Shown piece after piece: positions 57,113-64,000 of a stretch of DNA of 64,000 bases (position 1 is the first letter of the stretch; each line of letters opens with the position of its first letter). The position numbers were made by a program, and so were the translations under genes. The DNA comes from Thermodesulfovibrio thiophilus DSM 17215 (GTDB taxonomy: Bacteria > Nitrospirota > Thermodesulfovibrionia > Thermodesulfovibrionales > Thermodesulfovibrionaceae). The notes below the pieces were generated by a model. It was not told where the DNA came from. It made no database searches and was given only the letters and a program-made list of their open reading frames with translations. The DNA lies in contig NZ_AUIU01000013.1 of assembly GCF_000423865.1 (NCBI RefSeq), positions 62,001 to 126,000 of the forward strand. The letters run 5' to 3'.

Positions 57113-58317
57113 AATATATTATCATTGTTCCAGATGGTGCAGCAGATTATCCTATTGAAGAGCTGGGAGGTCGTACACCTCTTCAGTTTGCAAAGATACC
57201 AAATATGGATTTCCTTGCTTCTAATGGAACAGCTGGTTATGTGAGAAATATACCAAAAGGATTTTCGCCTGGAAGTGATGTGGCAAATTTAAGCATTCTC
57301 GGCTATGATCCGAGGATTTACTATACTGGAAGAGCTCCTTTAGAAGCTGTAAGCATGGGGTTAAGCCTTTCCAGAGAAGATGTTGCTTTTAGATGCAATC
57401 TTGTTACACTGAATCTTTCAGATAAGAAACATATTGTTATGGAAGACTATTCTGCAGGACATATCAGTTCTGAGGAGGCAAAAATTCTTATTGATGAAAT
57501 TAATTCCATGCTTGGAAGCGATGGTATAAGATTTTATCCTGGTATAAGTTATCGTCATATTATGTTATGGAAAAATGGCTCTGAGGAAATAGAGTGCATC
57601 CCCCCTCATGATATTACAGGAAAGGAAATTTCACGATATATGCCAATAGGGCGGAATGCGACTTTTATAAAGGAATTAATTTTAAAGTCAATAGACATAC
57701 TTAAAGACCATCCTGTTAATCAAAAAAGAATTTCAGAAGGTAAAAGACCGGCAAATAGTGTCTGGCTCTGGGGACAGGGCAAAACGCCCAGCTTACCAGC
57801 TTTTTATGATAAATATAAACTTAAAGGTGCTCTTATATCTGCTGTTGATCTTACCAAAGGAATTGGTATTCTTGCAGGACTCCATATAATTAATGTTCCA
57901 GGAGCTACAGGCTGGATAGATACTAACTATTCAGGGAAAGCCGAGTATGCTTTAAATATACTTGAGAGAGTTGATTTTGTATACTTACATATTGAAGCTC
58001 CTGATGAAGCAGGACATCAGGGAGATTACAAATTGAAAATTAAATCCCTTGAAGATATTGATCGTATTGTTATAGGAAAAATCCTTGAGGAAGCACCAAA
58101 AAGATTTAATGAGTTTAAAATTTTGTTACTTCCAGATCATCCAACCCCGGTAAAGTTAAAAACTCACACTCCTGAGCCTGTGCCTTTTGTGGTTTACAAT
58201 AACAGGAAAGTCGAGAAGAAAAATCGAAAATTTTCAGAAGAAATTATTAATTCACCTGATATCAAGATAGAAGATGGTTACAGGCTTATGGATTTTTTTA
58301 TAACAGGACATGTCTGA
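57109..58317 (+). CDS. Predicted alternative homoserine kinase (phosphoglycerate mutase-like)
   Basis: A 402-residue member of the alkaline phosphatase superfamily, archaeal cofactor-independent phosphoglycerate mutase (ApgM) branch. Metal ligands include Asp9 ([12 protein letters not shown]), the serine in [17 protein letters not shown] (Ser56), DEAGHQGD and LLPDHPTP. A subset (TIGR02535) is predicted to be homoserine kinase in genomes with threonine genes but no ThrB. Overlap with threonine synthase favours that: it would make the O-phosphohomoserine used next. True phosphoglycerate mutase is the alternative; gap-pgk lie far away in the window. Confidence 0.75.
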   Translation: MKYIIIVPDGAADYPIEELGGRTPLQFAKIPNMDFLASNGTAGYVRNIPKGFSPGSDVANLSILGYDPRIYYTGRAPLEAVSMGLSLSREDVAFRCNLVTLNLSDKKHIVMEDYSAGHISSEEAKILIDEINSMLGSDGIRFYPGISYRHIMLWKNGSEEIECIPPHDITGKEISRYMPIGRNATFIKELILKSIDILKDHPVNQKRISEGKRPANSVWLWGQGKTPSLPAFYDKYKLKGALISAVDLTKGIGILAGLHIINVPGATGWIDTNYSGKAEYALNILERVDFVYLHIEAPDEAGHQGDYKLKIKSLEDIDRIVIGKILEEAPKRFNEFKILLLPDHPTPVKLKTHTPEPVPFVVYNNRKVEKKNRKFSEEIINSPDIKIEDGYRLMDFFITGHV

Positions 58318-58936
58318 TTTAATAGAAATTCTTCTGCATGTAGATATTTATCTTGAAGCTCTATTTTCTCATACAGGGCACTGGGTTTATGTAGTTCTCT
58401 TTTTTATTATCTTCGCAGAGACAGGATTTGTTGTAACCCCATTTTTACCTGGAGATTCCCTTTTATTTGCAGTTGGAGCTCTATCCTCAAGACAGTTTAT
58501 CTCTCCATGGATTTCATTTATAACATTGAGCATGGCTGCTATTATTGGTAATACAGCTAATTATCATATTGGCAAAATTATAGGGCCTAGAGTGTTTTCA
58601 AAAGAACATTCAATATTTTTTAATAAAAAACATCTAGATACAACCCATGCTTTTTATGAAAAACATGGTGCAAAAACAATAATAATTGCGAGATTTTTGC
58701 CTATTTTAAGAACATTCGCTCCATTTGTAGCCGGTATTGGAAGAATGACATATCCAAAGTTTCAGGCATACAATATTTTTAGTAGCTTTCTGTGGAGTGG
58801 CTGTTTCATCTGGGCTGGATATTTTTTTGGTAATCTTCCCATTGTTAAAAAACACTTTTCAATGTTTATTATTGGAATTATTATAGTCTCAATTATTCCA
58901 ACTATTATTAAAGCTATATCCCTGAAAAGGAGTTAG
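58310..58936 (+). CDS. DedA family membrane protein
   Basis: A 208-residue polytopic protein of the DedA/SNARE-associated family, linked elsewhere to polyprenyl-phosphate or phospholipid flipping. FAETGFVVTPFLPGDSLLFAVG and ARFLPILRTFAPFVAGIGRM are diagnostic; the conserved Glu, Asp and two Arg are present. It overlaps the previous gene by eight bases. Confidence 0.92.
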   Translation: MSDLIEILLHVDIYLEALFSHTGHWVYVVLFFIIFAETGFVVTPFLPGDSLLFAVGALSSRQFISPWISFITLSMAAIIGNTANYHIGKIIGPRVFSKEHSIFFNKKHLDTTHAFYEKHGAKTIIIARFLPILRTFAPFVAGIGRMTYPKFQAYNIFSSFLWSGCFIWAGYFFGNLPIVKKHFSMFIIGIIIVSIIPTIIKAISLKRS

Positions 58937-58940
58937 AAGA

Positions 58941-59666
58941 ATGATACCCATAAGGGACTGCTTACCGAGAAGATATACACCATATATGACCTGGATTATT
59001 ATAGCTTTAAACTGCATTATATTCTTTTTTGAACTTATGTTTAGCCGTGAAGATTTAAATTATATCTTTCATATATTCGGAATTGTGCCTGCAAAATATA
59101 TGCTTATTGAAACTCTTCCTTTTCATCCACTTTACTATCTGCCTTTTCTAACAAGCATGTTTCTTCATGGTGGCTGGTTTCATCTGATAAGCAACATGTG
59201 GATTATGTGGATTTTTGCTGATAATGTTGAAGATAAAATGGGTTCTTTCAGATTTTTAATATTTTATCTTCTATGCGGTTTTGGTGCAAGCTGGATTCAT
59301 TGTCTTATAAATCCGACATCTATGATGCCAACAGTTGGAGCATCGGGAGCAATCTCAGGCGTTCTTGGCGCATATATGGTAATGTTTCCTCATGCAAGGG
59401 TGATAACTCTTGTTCCGGTTTTTATCTTTCCTTTATTTTTTGCTTTCCCTGCTATTTTTTATATTCTGTTGTGGTTTTTTATCCAACTTTTTTCAGGACT
59501 TGGCTCACTTCTAACTCCTGCTGATGTAGGAGGGGTTGCCTGGTGGGCTCATGTTGGTGGTTTTCTATTTGGTATATTATTGCATAGAATTTTTGTTATC
59601 AAAAAAAGACTTCATATTTATGATGACCATTTTGACTACTACTGCGCATGGCGAAAATTTTTATAA
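58941..59666 (+). CDS. Rhomboid family intramembrane serine protease
   Basis: A 241-residue membrane protein with six or more transmembrane segments. The catalytic serine is Ser135 in VGASGAISGVLGAYM and the histidine is in WWAHVGGFLFG. HLISNMWIMWIFADNVED is the conserved loop region before it. The substrate is unknown. It ends the plus-strand unit, with a strong hairpin just beyond its stop. Confidence 0.93.
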   Translation: MIPIRDCLPRRYTPYMTWIIIALNCIIFFFELMFSREDLNYIFHIFGIVPAKYMLIETLPFHPLYYLPFLTSMFLHGGWFHLISNMWIMWIFADNVEDKMGSFRFLIFYLLCGFGASWIHCLINPTSMMPTVGASGAISGVLGAYMVMFPHARVITLVPVFIFPLFFAFPAIFYILLWFFIQLFSGLGSLLTPADVGGVAWWAHVGGFLFGILLHRIFVIKKRLHIYDDHFDYYCAWRKFL

Positions 59667-59667
59667 T

Positions 59668-59701
59668 ATGGAAAGAGCGGAGTAACATCCGCTCTTTCCA
59701 T
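59668..59701. terminator. Bidirectional hairpin terminator between rhomboid gene and glnA
   Basis: ATGGAAAGAGCGGA (59668-59681) pairs perfectly with TCCGCTCTTTCCAT (59688-59701): a 14-bp stem with a 6-base loop placed between two convergent genes. Flanks are AT-rich on both sides without long T-runs. Confidence 0.8.
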
Positions 59702-59723
59702 TATCAGCAGAAATCAAAAAATT

Positions 59724-61058
59724 TTAAAGTATAGGAAGATATCTATCTATTTCGTATGGAAATACTCTAATTCGATAGTCATCCCATTCTTTCTTTTTAC
59801 TTTCAATAAGGTTTGTAAATATATGTTCTCCAAAAGCTTCTTTAAGTATGCTACTTTTTTCAGCATACTCAATTGCTTCGATTAAGCTACCTGGTAGACT
59901 ATCTATCCCTAGATCATTTCTTTCATCGTGGCTGAGATGATAAACATCTTTTTCTATCGGTTCTGGAAGTTTATATTTTTTTTCAACTCCTGTTAATCCA
60001 GCTTTGAGCATGGAGGCAAAAGCAAGATAAGGATTGCACGCAGGATCTGGACTTCTGAGTTCAATTCGAGTAGCCTTTTCTTTACCGGGTTTATAAAGAG
60101 GTACTCTTATAAGTGCAGATCTGTTTTTTCTTGCCCAGCATATATAAACTGGTGCTTCATATCCTGGAACAAGTCTTTTATAAGAGTTAACCCATTGATT
60201 AAGCACGAGTGTAATCTCTTTTATGTGAGTTAACAGTCCTGCAATGTAGCTTTTAGCAAGCTCTGAAAGATAATAGGGATCTTTGGGATCAAAGAATGCA
60301 TTTTTGTCTCCTTTAAATAAAGACTGATGGGTATGCATTCCACTGCCATTTTCTCCAAAAAGGGGCTTGGGCATAAATGTGGCATAAACGCCATGCTGTT
60401 TTGCTACTTCCTTTACTATAACTCTATATGTCATGACAATATCAGCCATAGTTAATGCATCAGCATATCTCAAATCAATTTCATGCTGAGAAGGTGCAAC
60501 CTCATGATGAGAATATTCCACTTTAATTCCAAGCTGCTCAAGTGATAAAATAGTATCTCTGCGAAGGTCTTCTGCAGCATCCATTGGATAATCAAAATAT
60601 CCACCTTCATCTAAAATTTCAGTGTTTCTGTCAGATCTAAAATAAAAATACTCAAGTTCAGGACCTAAATAAAATGTATAACCCTTTTTCGCAGCCTTTT
60701 CTAGGTTGAGTTTAAGAATATATCGTGGATCTCCTTTATAAGGAGTGCCATCAGGTTCATAAATATCACAGAACATCCTTGCTACAGCTTTATCTGTGGG
60801 TCTCCATGATAGAATTGCAAATGTGGTTGGGTCAGGTCTTGCAATCATATCAGACTCATCAATTCTTGCAAATCCTTTAATAGATGACCCATCAAACCCC
60901 ATTCCTTCAGTGAAAGCCACTTCAAGTTCTTCAACTGTAATGGCAAAACTTTTAAGTTGTCCTAAAATGTCGGTAAACCATAGTCGGATAAACTTAATAT
61001 CATGTTCTTTCACCAGTTGCATAACATCTTTCTGGTCTCTAGGTTTCTTGTAATTCAT
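59724..61058 (-). CDS. glnA: Glutamine synthetase, type I alpha
   Basis: A 444-residue enzyme making glutamine from glutamate and ammonia. Motifs: FTDILGQLKS, GMGFDGSSIKGFA, GPELEYFYF, the ATP-binding KPLFGENGSGMHTHQSL and NSYKRLVPGYEAP. The length and the C-terminal EPIEKDVYHLSHDERNDLG lack the NLYDLP adenylylation-site motif of the beta subtype, so it is alpha type, usually regulated by feedback. ATG 61058 is chosen because GGAGG (61064-61068) is five bases away; the ATG at 61070 would place that site inside the gene. Confidence 0.95.
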   Translation of the reverse strand: MNYKKPRDQKDVMQLVKEHDIKFIRLWFTDILGQLKSFAITVEELEVAFTEGMGFDGSSIKGFARIDESDMIARPDPTTFAILSWRPTDKAVARMFCDIYEPDGTPYKGDPRYILKLNLEKAAKKGYTFYLGPELEYFYFRSDRNTEILDEGGYFDYPMDAAEDLRRDTILSLEQLGIKVEYSHHEVAPSQHEIDLRYADALTMADIVMTYRVIVKEVAKQHGVYATFMPKPLFGENGSGMHTHQSLFKGDKNAFFDPKDPYYLSELAKSYIAGLLTHIKEITLVLNQWVNSYKRLVPGYEAPVYICWARKNRSALIRVPLYKPGKEKATRIELRSPDPACNPYLAFASMLKAGLTGVEKKYKLPEPIEKDVYHLSHDERNDLGIDSLPGSLIEAIEYAEKSSILKEAFGEHIFTNLIESKKKEWDDYRIRVFPYEIDRYLPIL

Positions 61059-61203
61059 AAAATCCTCCATATTTAGTTTTTATGAGGCAAAGCCTTTTAG
61101 ATAATTTTTTTCAAAATTAATCAAATACAATCATATATCGAGAATAACAAAAATTTTAAATATTATACAATTCAAATATACGGCTAACGGTTGCCATATA
61201 GGT

Positions 61204-61232
61204 ATATTATCAATAAAAATTGCTTTTGTCAA
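61204..61232 (-). promoter_or_regulatory. Promoter of glnA
   Basis: Minus strand: perfect TTGACA (61227-61232), 17-bp spacer, TAATAT (61204-61209). The start point would be near 61197, giving a leader of about 140 bases before ATG 61058. Confidence 0.65.
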
Positions 61233-61243
61233 TGTTGTCAATG
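61226..61243. repeat. 9-bp perfect tandem repeat over the glnA -35 box
   Basis: TTGTCAATG occurs twice in a row (61226-61234 and 61235-61243). Each copy contains one minus-strand TTGACA, so the second creates an extra -35 nine bases upstream of the one that fits the -10. It could be an operator half-site pair or a slippage duplication. Confidence 0.7.
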
Positions 61244-61373
61244 ATTTTATTAAAATGCCTATAAGATTATAGATGAATTATTTTAAATTCAAAATATTAC
61301 AATTTATAACTTTTCAGTAATTAGATAATGTATTTCAATATAATTATATTAAGACGATAGAATTTGGCAACCA

Positions 61374-62102
61374 TTACCATGCTATTTCATTGTCAAGATG
61401 AAAAAATTTTCCAGTTGGTCCATCAGTATCAAGCGTTGCAAGTCTTACAATTGTTTTAGCACCTTCTTTGGTATTCATAGGGGCATCAGGTCCTCCCATA
61501 TCTGTTTTCACCCAGCCTGGATGGGCGGAGTTTACTTTGATAGAAGTATTTTTAAGAGCTGCAGCTAAGTGAATGGTAAACTGATTAAGAGCTGCTTTTG
61601 AAGAATTATAGGCAAAAGGTTTATATCCATCGGTTGCACTCTGGTATGCAAGAGATCCCATAATGCTTGAAACATTCACAATTCTACCTGCATTGCTTTT
61701 TTTTATTAGTGGAAGAAGCTCATGGGTAAGTTCAACCGCTCCAAAGAAATTTACATCAAAGGTCTGACGAAGTGCTTTTTGTGAGATGGTTTCAACGCTA
61801 TTATTTGTAATCTTCTCCTCAGAACTTATCATTCCGGCATTGTTGATAAGTATATCTAATTTTCCGAAATGCTGTTCAATATATTCTCGGGCATTTTTAA
61901 TATGTTCAGAGTTTGTTACATCAAGCAGAATGAACTCAACATCGAGATTTTCTTCCTGTAGTTTTATTGCAGCGTCTAGTCCATTTTTCTCATTGCGTGC
62001 TCCCATTAGAACTTTAATGCCTTTTTGTGCCAGTTGACGGCTTACTTCAAAACCGATTCCCTTATTTGCACCGGTAACCAATGCGATTTGTTTTGATAGC
62101 AT
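61374..62102 (-). CDS. Short-chain dehydrogenase/reductase, carbonyl reductase-like
   Basis: A 242-residue NAD(P)-dependent classical SDR. The cofactor loop is TGANKGIG (residues 10-17), NNAG follows, the catalytic Ser is in IVNVSSIMGS and the Tyr-Lys pair in YNSSKAA. The ANKGIG wording resembles carbonyl reductase (CBR1-like) SDRs rather than FabG. It stands alone between amino-acid genes. The substrate is unknown. Confidence 0.88.
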   Translation of the reverse strand: MLSKQIALVTGANKGIGFEVSRQLAQKGIKVLMGARNEKNGLDAAIKLQEENLDVEFILLDVTNSEHIKNAREYIEQHFGKLDILINNAGMISSEEKITNNSVETISQKALRQTFDVNFFGAVELTHELLPLIKKSNAGRIVNVSSIMGSLAYQSATDGYKPFAYNSSKAALNQFTIHLAAALKNTSIKVNSAHPGWVKTDMGGPDAPMNTKEGAKTIVRLATLDTDGPTGKFFHLDNEIAW

Positions 62103-62152
62103 ATATGCCTCCCTCTTTTGATAACTTTTCTATACATATACATCAAGATAAG

Positions 62153-62182
62153 TTGATTACTATTTAATTTATGAAGTAAAAT
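62153..62182 (+). promoter_or_regulatory. Promoter of leuD-leuB
   Basis: TTGATT (62153-62158), 18-bp spacer, TAAAAT (62177-62182). Transcription would start near 62189, 25 bases before the ATG, with AAAGGAG in between. Confidence 0.5.
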
Positions 62183-62214
62183 TATAAATTATTTTAATAT
62201 AAAGGAGAAATTTT

Positions 62215-62721
62215 ATGAAAATTCGAGGAAGAGTCTGGAAATTTGGCGATAATATTGATACAGATGCTATTATTCCAGCAAGATATCTTAATACATCCGA
62301 TGAAAAGGAGCTTGCAAAACATGTTATGGAAGATGCTGATAGAGATTTTCCTTCAAAGGTTAAGCCAGGAGATATAATTATAGCTGGAAAAAATTTCGGA
62401 TGTGGATCATCCCGCGAACATGCACCGATTGCAATAAAAGCAGCTGGAATTAAAGCTGTTGTTGCAAAAAGTTTTGCGAGAATATTTTTTAGAAATTCTT
62501 TTAATATTGGACTGCCGATTTTTGAAGTGCCTGATCTCATTGATGAAACAAAAAAAGGAGATGAGATAGAGATAGATATGAATACAGGAGAGGTTATTAA
62601 TTTAACTACAGGGAAAAAATATACAACAAAACCGATTCCTTCTTTTATGCAGGAATTGATTAATTTTGGTGGGCTTGTAGAATGGACAAAAAATAGATTG
62701 TCTAAGGAGGTTATAAGATGA
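62215..62721 (+). CDS. leuD: 3-isopropylmalate dehydratase small subunit
   Basis: A 168-residue swivel-domain subunit of isopropylmalate isomerase in leucine synthesis. It has DNIDTDAIIPARYLNTSD, the substrate-binding FGCGSSREHAPIAIKAAGI and RIFFRNSFNIGLP. The short size fits the archaeal/anaerobe type. A homoaconitase or related small subunit is possible but the following leuB supports leucine. It overlaps leuB by four bases (ATGA). The large subunit is not in view. Confidence 0.92.
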   Translation: MKIRGRVWKFGDNIDTDAIIPARYLNTSDEKELAKHVMEDADRDFPSKVKPGDIIIAGKNFGCGSSREHAPIAIKAAGIKAVVAKSFARIFFRNSFNIGLPIFEVPDLIDETKKGDEIEIDMNTGEVINLTTGKKYTTKPIPSFMQELINFGGLVEWTKNRLSKEVIR

Positions 62722-63794
62722 AAACTTACAAGATTGCTGTAATTCCAGGAGATGGGACAGGGCCTGAGGTTATCAGGGAAGGCGTGAAAGTTTTAGATGC
62801 TGTAAGTAAAAGGCTTGGATTTAAACTTGATTACACATATTATGATTTTGGAGGAGAGAGATACCTGCGCACAGGTGAAACTCTTCCAGATGGTGCAATT
62901 GATGAGCTTAAAAAGTTTGATGCAATATATCTTGGAGCAATTGGTCATCCTGATGTTAAACCAGGAATCCTTGAAAAGGGAATTCTGCTGAGACTAAGAT
63001 TTGAACTTGATCAGTATGTAAATCTTCGTCCTGTAAAGCTGTATCCAGGAGTTTACTGCCCGCTTAAAGATAAAACTCCAGAGGATATTGATTTTGTGGT
63101 TGTAAGAGAAAACACCGAAGGGCTGTATACAGGTTCAGGAGGATTTCTAAAAAAAGGCACACCGGATGAGGTTGCAATTCAGGTTTCAATAAATACACGC
63201 AAAGGTGTTGAAAGATGCATTCGCTTTGCATTTGATTATTGCAAAAAGAGAAATAAAAATAAAAAACTCACATTATGTGGAAAAACCAATGTCTTAACAT
63301 TTGCTTTCGATCTCTGGGAAAGGACTTTTTATGAAGTTGCAAAGGAATATCCAGACATTGCAACAGATTATGCTCATGTTGATGCCACGACAATGTGGTT
63401 TATAAAAAATCCCGAGTGGTTTGATGTAATAGTTACTGATAATATGTTTGGAGATATAATAACTGATCTTGGAGCAATGATACAGGGTGGAATGGGTATT
63501 GCTGCAGGAGGCAATATAAACCCAGAGGGAGTATCAATGTTTGAACCAATTGGTGGATCTGCGCCAAAGTATACAGGGAAAAATGTTATAAACCCGCTTG
63601 CTGCTATATGTGCAGGTGGAATGATGCTTGAGAATTTAGGCGAAGACACAGCTGGTAAACTAATAGAACAAGCTGTGATAGAAGTGACTAGCAAGCATTT
63701 AAAAAGCCTTTCAGCGGGTAAGATGGGATATTCAACAACAGAAGTGGGTGATTTAGTTGTAAAGTATGCAACAGAATTACCACTGGAGGAGTGA
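62718..63794 (+). CDS. leuB: 3-isopropylmalate dehydrogenase
   Basis: A 358-residue beta-decarboxylating dehydrogenase. VIPGDGTGPEVI, the substrate-binding LLRLRFELDQYVNLRPVKLY, VVRENTEGLYTG, VTDNMFGDIITDLGAMIQGG and EPIGGSAPKYTGKN are visible. The LRFELDQYVNLRP wording is less usual than the LRKxLxLFANLRP of enteric LeuB, and isocitrate or homoisocitrate dehydrogenase relatives look similar. Coupling to leuD favours isopropylmalate. It is followed two bases later by asd. Confidence 0.9.
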   Translation: MKTYKIAVIPGDGTGPEVIREGVKVLDAVSKRLGFKLDYTYYDFGGERYLRTGETLPDGAIDELKKFDAIYLGAIGHPDVKPGILEKGILLRLRFELDQYVNLRPVKLYPGVYCPLKDKTPEDIDFVVVRENTEGLYTGSGGFLKKGTPDEVAIQVSINTRKGVERCIRFAFDYCKKRNKNKKLTLCGKTNVLTFAFDLWERTFYEVAKEYPDIATDYAHVDATTMWFIKNPEWFDVIVTDNMFGDIITDLGAMIQGGMGIAAGGNINPEGVSMFEPIGGSAPKYTGKNVINPLAAICAGGMMLENLGEDTAGKLIEQAVIEVTSKHLKSLSAGKMGYSTTEVGDLVVKYATELPLEE

Positions 63795-63796
63795 TA

Positions 63797-64000
63797 ATGC
63801 TTAAAAAAAAGGAAAGATATAATGTGGCTGTTGTTGGTGCAACTGGAGCAGTTGGAAATGAAATGATTTCAGTTCTTGAAGAAAGAGAATTTCCAGTTGA
63901 AAATCTAAGGCTTTTTGCATCTGAAAGAAGCGAAGGAACAAAGCTCAGCTTTAACGGTTATGAAATTCCAGTTGAAACACTCAAGGAAGATTCTTTTGTA
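63797..64000 (+). CDS. asd: Aspartate-semialdehyde dehydrogenase, 3' partial
   Basis: The first 68 codons run to the end of the window. The NADP-binding VAVVGATGAVGNEMISVLEE and LRLFASERSEG identify aspartate-semialdehyde dehydrogenase, which supplies lysine, threonine and methionine synthesis. The start ATG 63797 lies two bases after the leuB stop, behind GGAGG. The catalytic Cys lies beyond the window. Confidence 0.9.
   Translation, partial: MLKKKERYNVAVVGATGAVGNEMISVLEEREFPVENLRLFASERSEGTKLSFNGYEIPVETLKEDSFV

Larger units (their letters stand above)
61071..61373. other. 303-bp intergenic region between glnA and the SDR gene
   Basis: This very AT-rich stretch holds the glnA promoter, the tandem 9-mer and the roughly 140-base glnA leader. 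Beyond that I see no gene, terminator or recognised riboswitch. An 8-bp inverted pair (GGTTGCCA at 61189-61196, TGGCAACC at 61365-61372) is too short to interpret. Confidence 0.6.

Noticed and set aside
61189-61372. 8-bp inverted pair GGTTGCCA/TGGCAACC around the glnA upstream region, as a mobile-element scar next to the SDR gene
   Set aside because: Eight bases over 180 bp is plausible by chance, and no transposase or target duplication is visible.
1-64000. tRNA, rRNA, CRISPR, prophage and insertion sequences
   Set aside because: Looked for and not seen; intergenic spaces are mostly below 100 bases and the coding content is chromosomal housekeeping and envelope genes.

Overview
The window is a gene-dense stretch of AT-rich bacterial chromosome. 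Lipopolysaccharide genes (a GT9 heptosyltransferase, an RfaE2/KdsC fusion), MlaE/MlaF and a PilJ/ChpA-type chemosensory set indicate a diderm bacterium. The gene content resembles thermophilic Nitrospirota such as Thermodesulfovibrio: a DUF1015 gene beside gap-pgk, a predicted alternative homoserine kinase beside threonine synthase, an endonuclease Q-like gene and DUF4416. That placement is inference from content, not from an rRNA or marker search. I saw no rRNA, tRNA, CRISPR array, prophage or insertion sequence.

Layout. 1-10.8 kb: tail of a GT9 glycosyltransferase, then a long plus-strand run with a GT2 glycosyltransferase, NYN nuclease, PAP2-DUF167 fusion, yicC, remA, gmk, rpoZ, coaBC, an M24 peptidase, efp, accB, accC and thiE. 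10.8-18.2 kb: a chemosensory/surface-motility cluster with a DUF4388-like protein, a dCache-HAMP protein lacking an output domain, REC-DUF4388, a PilH-like regulator, CheW and hybrid CheA, facing a convergent receptor that almost lacks a sensor domain. 18.4-24.9 kb (minus): an acetate uptake/activation operon. 25.2-28.4 kb: kup, speH, speE. 28.4-31.9 kb (minus): DUF1015-gap-pgk. 32.1-39.8 kb: clpC, a thioredoxin-like protein, DUF4416, tig-clpP-clpX, a cyclophilin-like protein and an Fe-S cysteine-cluster protein. 39.8-52 kb: a secreted repeat protein and a compact isoprenoid/phospholipid/LPS operon (uppS, cdsA, dxr, rseP, nudix, rfaE2-kdsC, pgsA, plsY, queC, an acyltransferase), running into an endonuclease Q-like/UvrD-like pair. 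52-59.7 kb: a DJ-1/PfpI protein (minus), mlaEF, then threonine synthase-like, MoaD/ThiS-like, NIL, second threonine synthase, predicted homoserine kinase, DedA and rhomboid. 59.7-64 kb: glnA and an SDR oxidoreductase (minus), then leuD, leuB and the start of asd.

The most interesting material: (1) an endonuclease Q-like nuclease and a short UvrD-family helicase, adjacent, each ending in Qxx-Leu-Phe that resembles a sliding-clamp-binding motif; (2) two threonine synthase paralogues around a ubiquitin-like sulfur carrier and a NIL protein, followed by a probable homoserine kinase, suggesting sulfur transfer onto phosphohomoserine; (3) an apparently split chemoreceptor; (4) two gene fusions (PAP2-DUF167, RfaE2-KdsC). 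Smaller signals include an EF-P with a noncanonical loop, a direct repeat covering the kup translation start, a 9-bp tandem repeat on the glnA -35 box, a possible leaderless gene and three convergent gene pairs whose stop codons touch or overlap.

Promoters found by eye usually read TTGACA or a close variant, 16-18 bp, then a TAATAT/TATAAA-like -10. Many genes are joined by ATGA or GTGA overlaps, so polycistronic expression is the rule.
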